NCBI GenBank assembly: GCA_902363805.1 | Contig: CABJBF010000002.1 | Coordinates: forward strand, 609,877 to 673,876 | From: Eubacteriaceae bacterium | Lineage (GTDB): Bacteria; Bacillota; Clostridia; Lachnospirales; Lachnospiraceae | Length of the DNA: 64,000 nt | Direction of reading: 5' to 3' | Shown here: positions 36,515-46,481 of the stretch, one piece after another | How positions within the stretch are numbered: the stretch's first letter is position 1 | How the letters are laid out: each line of letters starts with the position of its first letter | The notes under the pieces: model-generated | Told to the model about the DNA's origin: nothing | The model's database searches: none | What the model saw: the letters and a program-made list of their open reading frames with translations, nothing else | Position numbers and translations under genes: made by a program

Positions 36515-37801
36515 TTAATACAACGAATCAATTATATCAAAGTAATTTTCAAATGTTTTTTTACAGCACATCGGATTTTTTATAGTTATGCCTCCGCAAA
36601 CTAACCCAATAAGTGTAAATGCCATAGCAACTCTGTGGTCATTAAAAGTTTCTATCTCTCCACTGTTGACTTTTCCCGGTTCAATGCAAATATTAACTTT
36701 ACCATCCGCTAATTCTTCTCTTGCTTTTATTCCTAAACAATTAAGATTAGTTATTATGGCATTTACTCTATCACACTCCTGCATTTTTATATGTCCTACA
36801 TTTTTTATTAATGTTTTACTTTTTGCAAATGCAGCTACACACGCCATTGTCAATGCCTGATCAGAAAAATCATTCATATCAATTTCTATTCCTTTGTATT
36901 CAGATACATTTGAACCATCAATTATAATCCCTTCATCAGTATCTTTTACAAGGCATCCCATTTTTTTCAAAGCATATAAAAATTTAATATCTCCCTGCAT
37001 TGAATTTAAATGCAGATTTTTTACCAAAACTTTTTTTTTAAGCATTAATGACATTGCATAGAAATAACATGCTCCTGACATATCAGGTTCTATCTGATAT
37101 TTTTCTAATCTGAAACTTTGTTTTTCTATATTATATTTATTTTCTTCAGCTTGAATATATTTAATTCCAAATTGCTTAAGCATATTTAAGGTAATTTTTA
37201 TATATGCACCGTTAACACGTTTTCCTGTTAGTTTTATTTTCAAACCTGTCATAACAGCAGCCATTAATAATGCACTTGCATACTGACTACTTGTATCTGT
37301 GTTAATCGAAACTTCTTTCTTGTCTAAACCATTTGAAGAAATAATAAATGGAAAATGACCTTCTTCTTCTAAACAACTAATCTTAACTCCTGCATTTCTT
37401 AGCAAATCAATAATTTCACCCATCGGTCTTTTTTTCATTTGTTCTGAAGAATTAAGAGTATATTCTCCTCCTGTAACTGCAAGCATAACCGTTAGGAATC
37501 TGGCTGCAGTTCCGGCGCTTCTTACATCTATTGTTGCTTTTCTATTTGGTATTTTCCCTGATGTTCCAACAACCTTTACTCTTTTTTCATTTTCGTCTAT
37601 AAATAATTGAAATCCCAATTTTTCAAGGCAATCTAAAAATGCTCTGGAATCATCACTAAAAAGTACCCCATCTAAGTTACACTCTCCATCAGACAATGCA
37701 GCTAACATTAATGCTCTGTTAGTTATGCTTTTTGAACCCGGCACATTTACAATAATATCTTTATTATTTTCTAATTTCTGTACTATATAAACATCTGTCA
37801 T
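36515..37801 (-). CDS. aroA: 3-phosphoshikimate 1-carboxyvinyltransferase (EPSP synthase)
   Basis: 428 residues. NVPGSKSITNRALMLAAL at the N-terminus binds PEP and shikimate 3-phosphate. RSAGTAARFL, KRPMGEIIDLL and NDHRVAMAF are the other family motifs. Sixth step of the shikimate pathway. GAGGAT precedes the ATG. It follows queA by 27 bases and probably ends a dtd-queA-aroA transcript. Confidence 0.95.
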   Translation of the reverse strand: MTDVYIVQKLENNKDIIVNVPGSKSITNRALMLAALSDGECNLDGVLFSDDSRAFLDCLEKLGFQLFIDENEKRVKVVGTSGKIPNRKATIDVRSAGTAARFLTVMLAVTGGEYTLNSSEQMKKRPMGEIIDLLRNAGVKISCLEEEGHFPFIISSNGLDKKEVSINTDTSSQYASALLMAAVMTGLKIKLTGKRVNGAYIKITLNMLKQFGIKYIQAEENKYNIEKQSFRLEKYQIEPDMSGACYFYAMSLMLKKKVLVKNLHLNSMQGDIKFLYALKKMGCLVKDTDEGIIIDGSNVSEYKGIEIDMNDFSDQALTMACVAAFAKSKTLIKNVGHIKMQECDRVNAIITNLNCLGIKAREELADGKVNICIEPGKVNSGEIETFNDHRVAMAFTLIGLVCGGITIKNPMCCKKTFENYFDIIDSLY

Positions 37802-37828
37802 TACTAATCCTCATATAAGTTTATGTGT

Positions 37829-38884
37829 CTATTCTTCTGTTTCATTATCTGTTATAAACATAGCATCTCCAAATGAGAAAAATCTATATTTTTCTTTTAC
37901 TGCTTCTTCATAAGCTGCCATAATATTTTCTCTTCCTGCAAGTGCTGATACAAGCATTAAAAGTGTTGATTCAGGAAGATGAAAATTAGTTATAAGACAG
38001 TCAATTGCCTTAAATTTATAGCCCGGATAAATAAATATCTCTGTCCAGCCATTTCCTGCCTTAACAATGCCATCTTCACCTGTAACAGATTCTAGTGTTC
38101 TACAGCTTGTTGTCCCTACAGCAATAACTCGTCCACCATTTTTACGGCATTCATTAATCTTTTTAGCCTCTTCTTCCTCTACATCATAAAATTCGGAATG
38201 CATATGATGTTCTAATACATTTTCTACTTTTACAGGTCTAAATGTACCTAGTCCGACATGAAGAGTTACATTTGCAATTTCAACACCCTTTTCTTTGATT
38301 TCATTTAACAATTCTTTTGTAAAATGAAGACCTGCTGTAGGCGCTGCGGCACTACCTTCATACTTTGCATATACTGTCTGATATCTGTTTTTATCTTTTA
38401 ACTGATGTGTAATATATGGTGGAAGCGGCATCTGTCCTAACTTATCAAGTATTTCTTCAAATATGCCTTCATATTTAAATTGTATTAATCTGTTACCTTC
38501 TTCAACAACATCAATAACCTTTCCAACTAAAAGTCCTTCACCAAATGAAATTTCAGTTCCAACTTTGCATTTTTTACCCGGTTTAACTAATGTTTCCCAA
38601 ACATCATTTTCTTTTCTTTTTAATAATAATACTTCAATCTTCGCATCTGTTCCGACTTTACTTCCAAAAAGTCTGGCAGGAATAACTTTTGTATTATTAA
38701 TTACAAGACAATCTCCTTTATGCAAATATTTAACAATATCTTTAAATATATGATGTTGTATTTTTCCTGTGTTTTTGTTTAATACCATAAGTCTTGAACT
38801 ACTTCTGTCCTCAAGTGGGTCCTGAGCTATCAGTTCCTGTGGTAAATCATAATAAAAATCATGTAAATTCATTGTTTTTTCCAT
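37829..38884 (-). CDS. queA: S-adenosylmethionine:tRNA ribosyltransferase-isomerase
   Basis: 351 residues. [26 protein letters not shown] and the [10 protein letters not shown] motif identify QueA, which moves the ribosyl part of SAM onto preQ1-modified tRNA in queuosine synthesis. Its ATG shares one base with the dtd stop (TAATG), so translation is coupled. No tgt lies in the window next to it. An internal ATG at 38872 is a less likely alternative. Confidence 0.95.
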   Translation of the reverse strand: MEKTMNLHDFYYDLPQELIAQDPLEDRSSSRLMVLNKNTGKIQHHIFKDIVKYLHKGDCLVINNTKVIPARLFGSKVGTDAKIEVLLLKRKENDVWETLVKPGKKCKVGTEISFGEGLLVGKVIDVVEEGNRLIQFKYEGIFEEILDKLGQMPLPPYITHQLKDKNRYQTVYAKYEGSAAAPTAGLHFTKELLNEIKEKGVEIANVTLHVGLGTFRPVKVENVLEHHMHSEFYDVEEEEAKKINECRKNGGRVIAVGTTSCRTLESVTGEDGIVKAGNGWTEIFIYPGYKFKAIDCLITNFHLPESTLLMLVSALAGRENIMAAYEEAVKEKYRFFSFGDAMFITDNETEE

Positions 38885-39336
38885 TATTTTATAATTTCCT
38901 TACTATCTAAAACAATTGTGAATGGTCCATCATTTTCCAGACTAACTTTCATATCTGCGCCAAATATTCCTTTTTCAACAACGCTTATTTCTTTTTTGCA
39001 TTGTTCTATAATGTATTCATACATTTCATTTGCCATATCTGGTTTTCCCGCATTGATAAAAGAAGGTCTGTTTCCTTTTTTACAATCTGCATACAAAGTA
39101 AATTGTGAAATAAGTAAAAGTTCACCTGATACATCTTTTAAACTAATATTTGTTTTTCCATTTTCATCTTCAAAAATTCTTAAGCCAATCATTTTCTTAA
39201 TCATTTTATCTGCTATTTCCTTTGTATCATTTTCAGATATACCTATAAGTACCATATAGCCTTTATCTATTTTACCTACTACATTTCCATCAACCTTAAC
39301 TGATGCATGATTTACTCTTTGTATTACAAATTTCAT
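38884..39336 (-). CDS. dtd: D-aminoacyl-tRNA deacylase
   Basis: 150 residues, the usual length. SQFTLYAD and the cross-subunit Gly-cisPro motif in [11 protein letters not shown] are intact. Hydrolyses D-amino acids (and glycine) from mischarged tRNA. First gene of dtd-queA-aroA. AGGAGAA-type site before the ATG, preceded by a family A repeat 17 bases from the start. Confidence 0.95.
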   Translation of the reverse strand: MKFVIQRVNHASVKVDGNVVGKIDKGYMVLIGISENDTKEIADKMIKKMIGLRIFEDENGKTNISLKDVSGELLLISQFTLYADCKKGNRPSFINAGKPDMANEMYEYIIEQCKKEISVVEKGIFGADMKVSLENDGPFTIVLDSKEIIK

Positions 39337-39353
39337 TTTATTCTCCTGTGCAA

Positions 39354-39433
39354 TATGTAATGCCCCTGCCCTTCTGTCAGCGGCTATTCGTCGGAAATAT
39401 TTATAAAAAATGAACTTCGTTCATTTTGTTTCC
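39354..39433 (-). repeat. Family A leader repeat, copy 4 (before dtd)
   Basis: 80 bases with AAAATGAAC-TTC-GTTCATTTT and the hairpin GCTGAC.GAA.GGGCAG. Compared with copy 2, one C-G pair of that stem has become T-A, so pairing is preserved. Same orientation and start-codon distance as the other copies. Confidence 0.85.
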
Positions 39434-39448
39434 TACTATAGCAACAAA

Positions 39449-39478
39449 GGAAAGGTTGAAATTTTATTCCAACCTTCC
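39449..39478 (-). terminator. Terminator-like hairpin after the HD-domain gene
   Basis: GGAAAGGTTG pairs with CCAACCTTCC-type bases (one bulge), followed on the minus strand by TTTGTT. It would end the pheS-pheT-HD transcript. Confidence 0.45.
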
Positions 39479-39585
39479 CTGTTTAATTTAATCCTACAGA
39501 TATATGAAAAACTTTGTTCACATACATCCGCACAGACAATGTTCCTTTCTTTATTGGAACTTTGCAAATAATGCATGAATTAAAA

Positions 39586-40083
39586 TTATTTAATTCCAAA
39601 CATCGTTCTGCATATACGCTTGCCTGATTCTGTCTTAAATACAGCTTCATAAGCAGCCTTTACATTCTGAGACGGCAATCCGTCTTCATACATATTAACT
39701 AAAAAATCTGCTTCAACTAAAATCTGGTAATCGCTGTCACATATATCATTATATGTGTGATGATGAGCAACTAAATAACTTACTCTTTCAATGACATCTT
39801 TAGGATAACCTAATTCATTTAACATTTTTTCAGCAATTTCAGGTCCAAGTTTTTCCTGTAATTTTCCACTACAGTTTCCTTTTCCATGTACTTATTCTGC
39901 TTTTTTTATTCCAACATCATGAACTAAAGCTGTTGTTTCTAAAGCAAACTGCTCTTTTTCAGGAATATTTTCCATTGTTCCAATGAGTCTACAATATTCA
40001 AATACTTTTGTAAAATGCTGTATTCTCTTTGGATCGCCTTCATAATACTCAATCATTTTATTAAAAAGTTCTATATGATCCAT
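39586..40083 (-). pseudogene. HD-domain phosphohydrolase gene interrupted by one in-frame TAA
   Basis: Two frames, 40083-39892 and 39825-39586, lie in the same register. The 22 codons between them are open, and only one TAA (39894-39892) breaks the gene. The N-terminal part ends at the metal-binding ALVHDVGIKKAE. The rest resumes with CSGKLQEKLGPEIAEKM and continues through AHHHTYNDI and VEADFLVNMYEDG, as in intact HD proteins of Clostridia. One substitution (for example GAA or AAA to TAA) explains it. It follows pheT by 9 bases. A sequencing error or strain-level pseudogene are the alternatives. Confidence 0.85.
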
Positions 40084-40092
40084 TTTTGTCCT

Positions 40093-42510
40093 TTAACCTC
40101 TTAATTCAATACCAAGTTCCTGTAATCCTTTAAGAATCTTGTCCATTGCCTTTGTGATATCAGCTTCTTCAAGTGTTCTGTCACTTGCTCTAAATACAAT
40201 CTTATATGCAACTGACTTAAATCCTTCTTCAATCTGATTTCCTTCATAAATATCAAACAACTGATAGTTTTCAAGATTCTTTCCGGCACATTTCTCTATT
40301 ACTTCTTCAATCTGACCTACAAGTATTTCTTTTGGAACTACCATACTAATATCTCTTGTTACAGCAGGATATTTAGCAATTCCTTTATATTTTGTATCAA
40401 ATGATGCCATTTCAACGATATATGGCATATCAATTACTGCAACATATACTCTGTCTTTAATATTATAGTTATCTAATACTTCAGGATGAACTTCTCCTAA
40501 ATAACCAACAACTGTATCATTATAAATAACATTTGCCTGACGTCCCGGATGTAAAAATGTCTTTCCTGCTTTAGCATCATATGTTACTTTTTTATCCATT
40601 CCAACCTGTGAAAAGAATTCTTCTACAACACCTTTCATTGTAAAGAAATCACCTTCTCCATAAAATCCAAGTGTAAACTGCATTCTTTCATCTGGAAGTT
40701 CTGTTACAGGCATTGATTTTGGAAGATAAATATTTCCAAGTTCAAATAACTTAACATTCTTATTTCTTCTATTGAAGTTTGTTGCAAGTGATGTAAGCAT
40801 TCCATTTAACGATGTAGTTCTCATTACACTAAAATCTTCACCTAATGGATTCATTATAGAAACTGTATTTCTAAGTTCTGAATCTTCAGGTAATAAAAGT
40901 TTATCAAATACTTTCTTGCTTTCAAATGAATATGTCATTGCCTGAGAGAATCCACAGAACCGTGCAACTGAACTTGCAATTTTTTCAATCTGTACTTTAA
41001 GTGGAATCTTACCTGATGTTGATTCTCCTGACGGAAGTGTCATTGGAATCTTGTCATATCCATAAAATCTTGCGATTTCTTCTGCAATATCACATGTTCT
41101 GTATAAATCCTGTCTAAATGTAGGAACTGTAATTAACTGTGTATTATCATCGTATTTTAATTCTAATGCAGGGAAGTAACTTAACATTTCCTCTTTTGAT
41201 AAGTCTGTTCCTAATAACTTGTTAATTTTTTCAGGCTCAAATTTAACTGTATTTTCTTCTTTCTTTTCAGGATAGATATCTACTATTCCGGCAACAACTT
41301 CACCTGCTCCAAGTTCTTTAATTAACTGACATGCTCTGTTGATTGCTGCTTCAGCATTATTAGGGTCTAATCCTTTTTCAAATTTTCCTGATGCATCTGT
41401 TCTTAAGCCTAAACGTTTTGATGATAAACGGATGTTAGTTCCATCAAAGCATGCTGCCTCAAATATCATATCTTTAACATCATCTGTGATTTTTGAATTT
41501 TCTCCACCCATGATTCCTGCTAATCCAATTGCTTTTTCTCCATCACATATCATAAGCATTTCACTATCAAGATTTCTTTCCTGTCCATCAAGTGTTGTAA
41601 ATGTTTCACCATCATTTGCACGTCTTACAACAATCTGTTTACCTGCAATTGTATCTAAATCGTAAGCATGCATTGGCTGACCAAATTCTTCCATAACATA
41701 ATTTGTAATGTCTACAAGATTGTTAATTGGTCTGATTCCACAAGCTGCTAAACGTCTCTGCATCCATTTAGGTGATGGTCCAATTTTTACGTTTTTAACT
41801 ACTTTTGCACAATATCTTGAGCATAAATCAGAATCTTTAACTTCTACTTTAATATATTCGTTAACATCTCCATCTGTTCCAACTGCATGAGTTTCAGGTG
41901 CATGGAATGGTTTTCTAAATGTTGCTGCAGCTTCTCTTGCAATACCAATTACACTGTAGCAGTCAACTCTGTTAGATGTAATTTCATATTCAAATACACT
42001 GTCATGTAATCCTAATGCTTCTACTGCATCACTTCCTACCTCTGTTCCTTCAGGGAAAATATAAATTCCATTTTCAGGTGCTTCCGGGTACATTTCATTT
42101 GTTGAGCCCAATTCTTCTATTGAACACATCATACCAAAACTTTCAACTCCACGAAGTTTTCCTTTTTTGATTTTAATACCACCCGGAGTCTTTGAGCCGT
42201 CATGTCCTCCGGCAACTCTTCCTCCATCAAGAACAACTGGTACGATGGCACCTTCAAATACATTCTGTGCTCCGGTAACAATCTGTACTGTTTCTTTTCC
42301 AACATTAACCTGACAGACAACAAGTTTATCTGCATCAGGATGCTTTTCAATTTTTTCTATTTTACCTACAACAATTTTATCAAGGTCAGCATCTAATCTT
42401 TCAAATCCTTCTACCTTTGTACCTGACAAAGTCATTGCATCCATATATTCCTGATCTGTACAATCCAAATCATCAACATATGCTTTAATCCAAGATAATG
42501 GTGTATTCAT
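40093..42510 (-). CDS. pheT: Phenylalanyl-tRNA synthetase beta subunit
   Basis: 805 residues, full length. The N-terminal tRNA-binding OB domain (about 40-155), the B3/B4 editing core (RVDCYSVIGIAREAAA), B5, and the C-terminal anticodon-binding FDX-ACB domain (YPAVTRDISMVV) follow in order. Works as an alpha2-beta2 tetramer with PheS, encoded 30 bases upstream, and clears Tyr-tRNA-Phe. Under the same T-box leader. Confidence 0.97.
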   Translation of the reverse strand: MNTPLSWIKAYVDDLDCTDQEYMDAMTLSGTKVEGFERLDADLDKIVVGKIEKIEKHPDADKLVVCQVNVGKETVQIVTGAQNVFEGAIVPVVLDGGRVAGGHDGSKTPGGIKIKKGKLRGVESFGMMCSIEELGSTNEMYPEAPENGIYIFPEGTEVGSDAVEALGLHDSVFEYEITSNRVDCYSVIGIAREAAATFRKPFHAPETHAVGTDGDVNEYIKVEVKDSDLCSRYCAKVVKNVKIGPSPKWMQRRLAACGIRPINNLVDITNYVMEEFGQPMHAYDLDTIAGKQIVVRRANDGETFTTLDGQERNLDSEMLMICDGEKAIGLAGIMGGENSKITDDVKDMIFEAACFDGTNIRLSSKRLGLRTDASGKFEKGLDPNNAEAAINRACQLIKELGAGEVVAGIVDIYPEKKEENTVKFEPEKINKLLGTDLSKEEMLSYFPALELKYDDNTQLITVPTFRQDLYRTCDIAEEIARFYGYDKIPMTLPSGESTSGKIPLKVQIEKIASSVARFCGFSQAMTYSFESKKVFDKLLLPEDSELRNTVSIMNPLGEDFSVMRTTSLNGMLTSLATNFNRRNKNVKLFELGNIYLPKSMPVTELPDERMQFTLGFYGEGDFFTMKGVVEEFFSQVGMDKKVTYDAKAGKTFLHPGRQANVIYNDTVVGYLGEVHPEVLDNYNIKDRVYVAVIDMPYIVEMASFDTKYKGIAKYPAVTRDISMVVPKEILVGQIEEVIEKCAGKNLENYQLFDIYEGNQIEEGFKSVAYKIVFRASDRTLEEADITKAMDKILKGLQELGIELRG

Positions 42511-42540
42511 GATTAATTCTTCCTTTCTCTATAAACAAAA

Positions 42541-43560
42541 TTAGAACTGTGATAAGAAACGATCATCATTTTCATATAACAATCTCATATCATCGATTTC
42601 ATATTTTAATAATGCGATTCTTTCCAAACCAACGCCGAAAGCAAATCCAGTATATTCTTCAGGATCAATTCCACTCATTTCTAATACATGAGGATGAACC
42701 ATACCACATCCTAAAATTTCAATCCATCCTTCACCTTTACAGAATCTGCATCCTTTTCCTCCACATTTAAAGCATGTAACGTCCATTTCAGCACTTGGCT
42801 CTGTGAATGGGAAATGATGAGGTCTGAATTTAACCTTTGTATCTGCTCCAAATAATTCTTTTGCAAATTCCTGTAATGTTCCTTTTAAGTCAGCAAATGT
42901 AACATTCTTATCTATTACAAGTCCTTCTACCTGATGGAAAGATGGTGAATGTGTTGCATCTACTTCATCTGAACGGAAAACTCTTCCCGGTGAAATAATT
43001 CTGATAGGAGGTTTCTCATTTTCCATTACATGCACCTGAACTGATGATGTCTGAGTTCTTAAAACCATATTTCTGTTTATGTAGAAAGTATCCTGTTCAT
43101 CTTTAGCCGGATGGTTTGCCGGAATATTTAAAGCTTCAAAGTTATAGTAATCATATTCAACTTCCGGACCTTCAACAACTTCATATCCAAGTCCTACGAA
43201 AATCTTTTCTAATTCTTCTAATGCAACTGTATTTGGATGTAAATGACCAATCTTATTTTTCTTTGCAGGAAGTGTAACATCAATTACCTCTGCTTTTAAT
43301 TTAGCTTCCCTTGCTTTAGCAGCTAAATTATTTTTAACTTCTTCCATTTTTTCTTCGATGGCTGCTCTTGTTTCATTTACCATCTGTCCAACCTTAGGTC
43401 TGTCTTCAGGAGCAACATCCTTCATTCCTTTAAGTACTTCTGTTAACTGACCTTTTTTACCTAAATAAGCAACTCTAATTTCATTTAACTTATCTAAGTT
43501 TTCTGATTCTAAGATTTTAGAAACAGCTTCTTCTCTGATTGCTTTTAACTTTTCCTTCAT
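42541..43560 (-). CDS. pheS: Phenylalanyl-tRNA synthetase alpha subunit
   Basis: 339 residues. The N-terminal coiled coil (about 1-100) is followed by the class II catalytic core with TSSVQVH, RVFRSDEVDATHSPSFHQVEG and the motif 3 FAFGVGLERIALLKY. A CFKCGGKGCRFC cysteine cluster sits in the family position. First gene of pheS-pheT-HD and preceded by a T-box regulator. Confidence 0.97.
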   Translation of the reverse strand: MKEKLKAIREEAVSKILESENLDKLNEIRVAYLGKKGQLTEVLKGMKDVAPEDRPKVGQMVNETRAAIEEKMEEVKNNLAAKAREAKLKAEVIDVTLPAKKNKIGHLHPNTVALEELEKIFVGLGYEVVEGPEVEYDYYNFEALNIPANHPAKDEQDTFYINRNMVLRTQTSSVQVHVMENEKPPIRIISPGRVFRSDEVDATHSPSFHQVEGLVIDKNVTFADLKGTLQEFAKELFGADTKVKFRPHHFPFTEPSAEMDVTCFKCGGKGCRFCKGEGWIEILGCGMVHPHVLEMSGIDPEEYTGFAFGVGLERIALLKYEIDDMRLLYENDDRFLSQF

Positions 43561-43611
43561 TATTTATTTTTCCTTTCACTTATTTTCGGATACTGTTTAA
43601 AATATTTTTTT

Positions 43612-43862
43612 GCATAAAAAAAGTACCCTTGATTAAGGGACGGAAATATCCGCGGTACCACCCTAGTTCCTGATTAAAATAATCAAGCTCTCTATATGCT
43701 TAACGCGCATAAACGTCATTCATTACTAAGAAAATTCCGTTTACAAATGCAGCTCCAGTGGGAAATTCAAATTGCAGCGTAACCTAAAAAATCTCTCAGC
43801 CGATGAATCTTTCTCTCTTAAAGAATACTGCAACTTTACTTACACTATCATTGCCTTTAACT
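43612..43862 (-). promoter_or_regulatory. T-box riboswitch of pheST
   Basis: The minus strand carries the invariant T-box core AGGGTGGTACCGCG (43664-43651). A terminator GTCCCTT-AATC-AAGGGTAC plus T7 follows (43641-43614), whose 5' arm overlaps the antiterminator region. The stem I part includes AGAGAG (about 43816) and GAATTTCCC, in which TTC (43765-43763) is the likely Phe specifier. Uncharged tRNA-Phe should stabilise the antiterminator and raise pheST expression. Confidence 0.93.
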
Positions 43863-43868
43863 TTAGTA

Positions 43869-43897
43869 ATTCTAACACACATAAAATTTAGTGTCAA
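43869..43897 (-). promoter_or_regulatory. Sigma-A promoter of the pheST T-box transcript
   Basis: Minus-strand TTGACA (43897-43892), 17 bases, TAGAAT (43874-43869), just upstream of the T-box. Confidence 0.8.
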
Positions 43898-43983
43898 CAC
43901 GCTAATTAGGCATTATTTAACTCATTTTGCAGCAATAACCATTCTGCTGTTGTTACTCTGTTCATTATTAGTTTTCGTCTTTC

Positions 43984-44012
43984 TTGTTTCATTAAACAAA
44001 AAATGTTATAAT
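43984..44012 (+). promoter_or_regulatory. Likely promoter of the yihY-like gene
   Basis: TTGTTT (43984-43989), 17 bases, TATAAT (44007-44012), 110 bases before the start. The rest of the space between the T-box promoter and this gene is AT-rich with nothing else seen. Confidence 0.6.
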
Positions 44013-44122
44013 AAATATGTTTTCCTTAAATTAATAAAGGAATTATTTAAATACAAAAAGAATATAATTATTTATTAGAAGTAATATCGTTTTCTTCTAT
44101 TTAAAATGAAAAGGGTATATTT

Positions 44123-44971
44123 ATGAAAAAAATAGAAAATAAATTTATCAACACTATCATGGATTTTGTTAATGCAATTGGTAAAGACAAGGTTGGTGTA
44201 TATAGTGCTCAGGCCTCTTTCTTTATTATGCTTTCAATTTTTCCATTTGCTATGTTGATTTTAAATATGATTGGGCTTACTCCAATCACTGAAGACTACA
44301 TAGTTAATTTTGCAAATTCTTATTTACCTGATAGCGTTAAGCCTCTTATTATTCAAATAATAAACGAGATGTATTCAAATGTATCCGGTACTGTTATTTC
44401 CATTACAGCTATTGTCGCTATATGGTCTGCGTCAAAAGGTGTATTATCTGTTATGTTTGGTATATATAATATTTATAATGTGCATTCATCAAGGAACTAT
44501 TTTATATCACGATTTATCTCTATGATATATACTGTTTTCTTTGTAATTGCCATGGTTGTCACATTAGTACTTTTAGTATTTGGAAACAAACTGTTTAAAC
44601 TTGCAATTTCAATTGTTCCGCCTTTGATAAATGTTTCTGTTTTATATACAATAACAAGTTACTCGGCAGTTTTTATAATATTAACACTATTCTTTCTAAT
44701 AATATTCAAGGTTGCAAATTTAAAGTTAGCTAAATTCAGGAAAATATTACCTGGAGCTGTATTCAGTTCTCTTGGATGGATTTTGTTTTCATTTGCATTT
44801 TCAATTTATGTAGATAATTTTTCTAATATGACATATATGTATGGCAGCTTAACCGCAGTTATAATTATGATGTTTTGGATTTACTTTTGTATTTACATTT
44901 TATTTATCGGAGCAGAAATAAATGTTTATTTTTATCCTGAAATTTCAAAAAAAACAGCAATTAACCAATAA
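44123..44971 (+). CDS. YihY/BrkB-family membrane protein
   Basis: 282 residues with six membrane helices. The family signatures are visible: AQASFFIMLSIFPFAMLILNM at the first helix, WSASKGVLSVMFGIYNIYN in the middle, and the terminal GSLTAVIIMMFWIYFCIYILFIGAEIN. Formerly annotated as RNase BN in error. The function is unresolved (a transporter or lipid-related role has been proposed). AAAAGGG lies 8 bases before the ATG. It converges on spoIID, and the two stops lie inside a shared terminator. Confidence 0.9.
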   Translation: MKKIENKFINTIMDFVNAIGKDKVGVYSAQASFFIMLSIFPFAMLILNMIGLTPITEDYIVNFANSYLPDSVKPLIIQIINEMYSNVSGTVISITAIVAIWSASKGVLSVMFGIYNIYNVHSSRNYFISRFISMIYTVFFVIAMVVTLVLLVFGNKLFKLAISIVPPLINVSVLYTITSYSAVFIILTLFFLIIFKVANLKLAKFRKILPGAVFSSLGWILFSFAFSIYVDNFSNMTYMYGSLTAVIIMMFWIYFCIYILFIGAEINVYFYPEISKKTAINQ

Positions 44972-44990
44972 CGGCAATTGCTGTTTTTTT
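44948..44990. terminator. Bidirectional terminator overlapping two gene ends
   Basis: AAAAAAACAGCAATT pairs perfectly with AATTGCTGTTTTTTT. The yihY-like stop (44971) and the spoIID stop (44961) both fall within it, so the genes overlap by 11 bases tail to tail. Confidence 0.88.
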
Positions 44991-46373
44991 ATAAAAAAAT
45001 TCAATTATATCTTCGTAATTATAGCCGGAAAGTGCAAGTTCTTTGCAACCATTCTGACTCATTCCGCAACCGTGTCCAAATCCTCCACCATATATTTTAA
45101 TCCCCCACCATTTTCCATTCCTATAAATGTTTTCAATTGAAAAAAAACTACTAGGAAGCATTGACATATTACTCCTTATATCACCATCATTAAGCTTTAT
45201 CCCTAAGCCATATGGATTAAGTGCTTTTCTTATATTAATTTGGTTGCTTATGCTAATCTGCTTATTTTTTCCGTACACGGTAATATTAGAAACTATACCT
45301 CCTGCACCTCTATTATTAATTTCTATTTTGCTAATTTTTCCTATATCGTATCCTATATAATTATTTACAACATATCTTAAATGAGACTTAGACATTTTTA
45401 CATTCCATCTATAGAACGGATATTTATTTTCTAAATCCGTTTTAGATTTCTTTTTTATATAAGTATCAAAATCTGCCTGCGTTTCTGCTTCTTCTAAATT
45501 TTGTTTTACATGAACGCTTTCCAGATATTTTTGTTTTTTTGTTCCCCAAATTTTATAATCTGTAGTATACCCACATGATGTAGAAAAGAAATAAGTGTTT
45601 ATTAAATTATCATTATAAGTAACTACTTCGCCTTTTGTTTGTGCTACCGCATCTTTTATTTTATTATCAGGCTCAACTATATTGTATACCTGATACGCTG
45701 TACTATCATCTCCAAAAGCATTATATTCCTTATATTTTTCATTATTAATTCTTTTTGCAATATATGTTCTTGCACAAACAGCCTGGGCTTTTAATGCTTC
45801 ATTTGGATATGAGTTATTTAATTCACTTGATACAACAGCCGCTACATAGTCTTCAATTCCCACTTCATTTACTACAACAATTCCATTTTCTGTCTTATAT
45901 AAATATATATCTCCTTTGTAACCGTTAATTTTTCCATTTCTTTTTATCGAGTTAATATGAATTTTTTTCTTATTATTTGAAATCTTTATTATACTACTTC
46001 CATTAAAATATTCTGACCCACATGAAATTATTTTATCTTCATTTACAATTTCTGAATTTTGAAAGTCTTTTCCATAATTAATATTTATTTTTTCTTTTTT
46101 CTTTATTTCTATATTATTGTGATAAATCGAACTAAAATCACTATTCATAAGAACTATTCTTACATTATTCAATTCCATATTTATAATTTTTTCAGTCTGA
46201 TTTTTTTCTTCATTTGCTTTGCTTTCATCATCATATATAATTTTATTAACTATGATATCCTGACCATATGTTTTTAACTGATTGATTTTTATAAGTACAT
46301 CCTGACACTTAATTGTATATGCACAAAAAGTAACTATAAGTATTGTAGATAAAGCAAAAATTATCTTTTTCAT
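44961..46373 (-). CDS. spoIID: Stage II sporulation protein D
   Basis: 470 residues from the ATG at 46373, with GGGTG about 6 bases upstream. A TTG at 46394 is in frame but unsupported. One N-terminal membrane anchor (about 3-22) is followed by the SpoIID/LytB domain with VGIEDYVAAVVSSEL, EALKAQAVCARTY and the C-terminal GGGFGHGCGMSQNG. SpoIID is a lytic transglycosylase of the D-M-P engulfment machine, made in the mother cell. Here it is monocistronic, with the 6S RNA gene upstream. Confidence 0.93.
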   Translation of the reverse strand: MKKIIFALSTILIVTFCAYTIKCQDVLIKINQLKTYGQDIIVNKIIYDDESKANEEKNQTEKIINMELNNVRIVLMNSDFSSIYHNNIEIKKKEKININYGKDFQNSEIVNEDKIISCGSEYFNGSSIIKISNNKKKIHINSIKRNGKINGYKGDIYLYKTENGIVVVNEVGIEDYVAAVVSSELNNSYPNEALKAQAVCARTYIAKRINNEKYKEYNAFGDDSTAYQVYNIVEPDNKIKDAVAQTKGEVVTYNDNLINTYFFSTSCGYTTDYKIWGTKKQKYLESVHVKQNLEEAETQADFDTYIKKKSKTDLENKYPFYRWNVKMSKSHLRYVVNNYIGYDIGKISKIEINNRGAGGIVSNITVYGKNKQISISNQINIRKALNPYGLGIKLNDGDIRSNMSMLPSSFFSIENIYRNGKWWGIKIYGGGFGHGCGMSQNGCKELALSGYNYEDIIEFFYKKTAIAVIG

Positions 46374-46432
46374 TTTTTGCACCCAGCCTTTCAAATACGA
46401 CTTACAGCTTTATATCTAAATTTACTATTACA

Positions 46433-46461
46433 TAAGAAAGGCACAGCAAAAATGCTGTGCC
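46433..46461 (-). terminator. Intrinsic terminator of the 6S RNA
   Basis: Minus-strand GGCACAGCA-TTTT-TGCTGTGCC (9 perfect pairs), then TTTCTT. It lies between the 6S RNA core and spoIID. Confidence 0.85.
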
Positions 46462-46481
46462 AACTTATCTTTTGATTTATA

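Noticed and set aside
43803..44078. 91-codon plus-strand frame over the pheST T-box and promoter
   Set aside because: It starts inside the T-box antisense strand and lacks a ribosome site. The hydrophobic composition reflects AT-rich sequence, and the region is explained by the T-box and two promoters.
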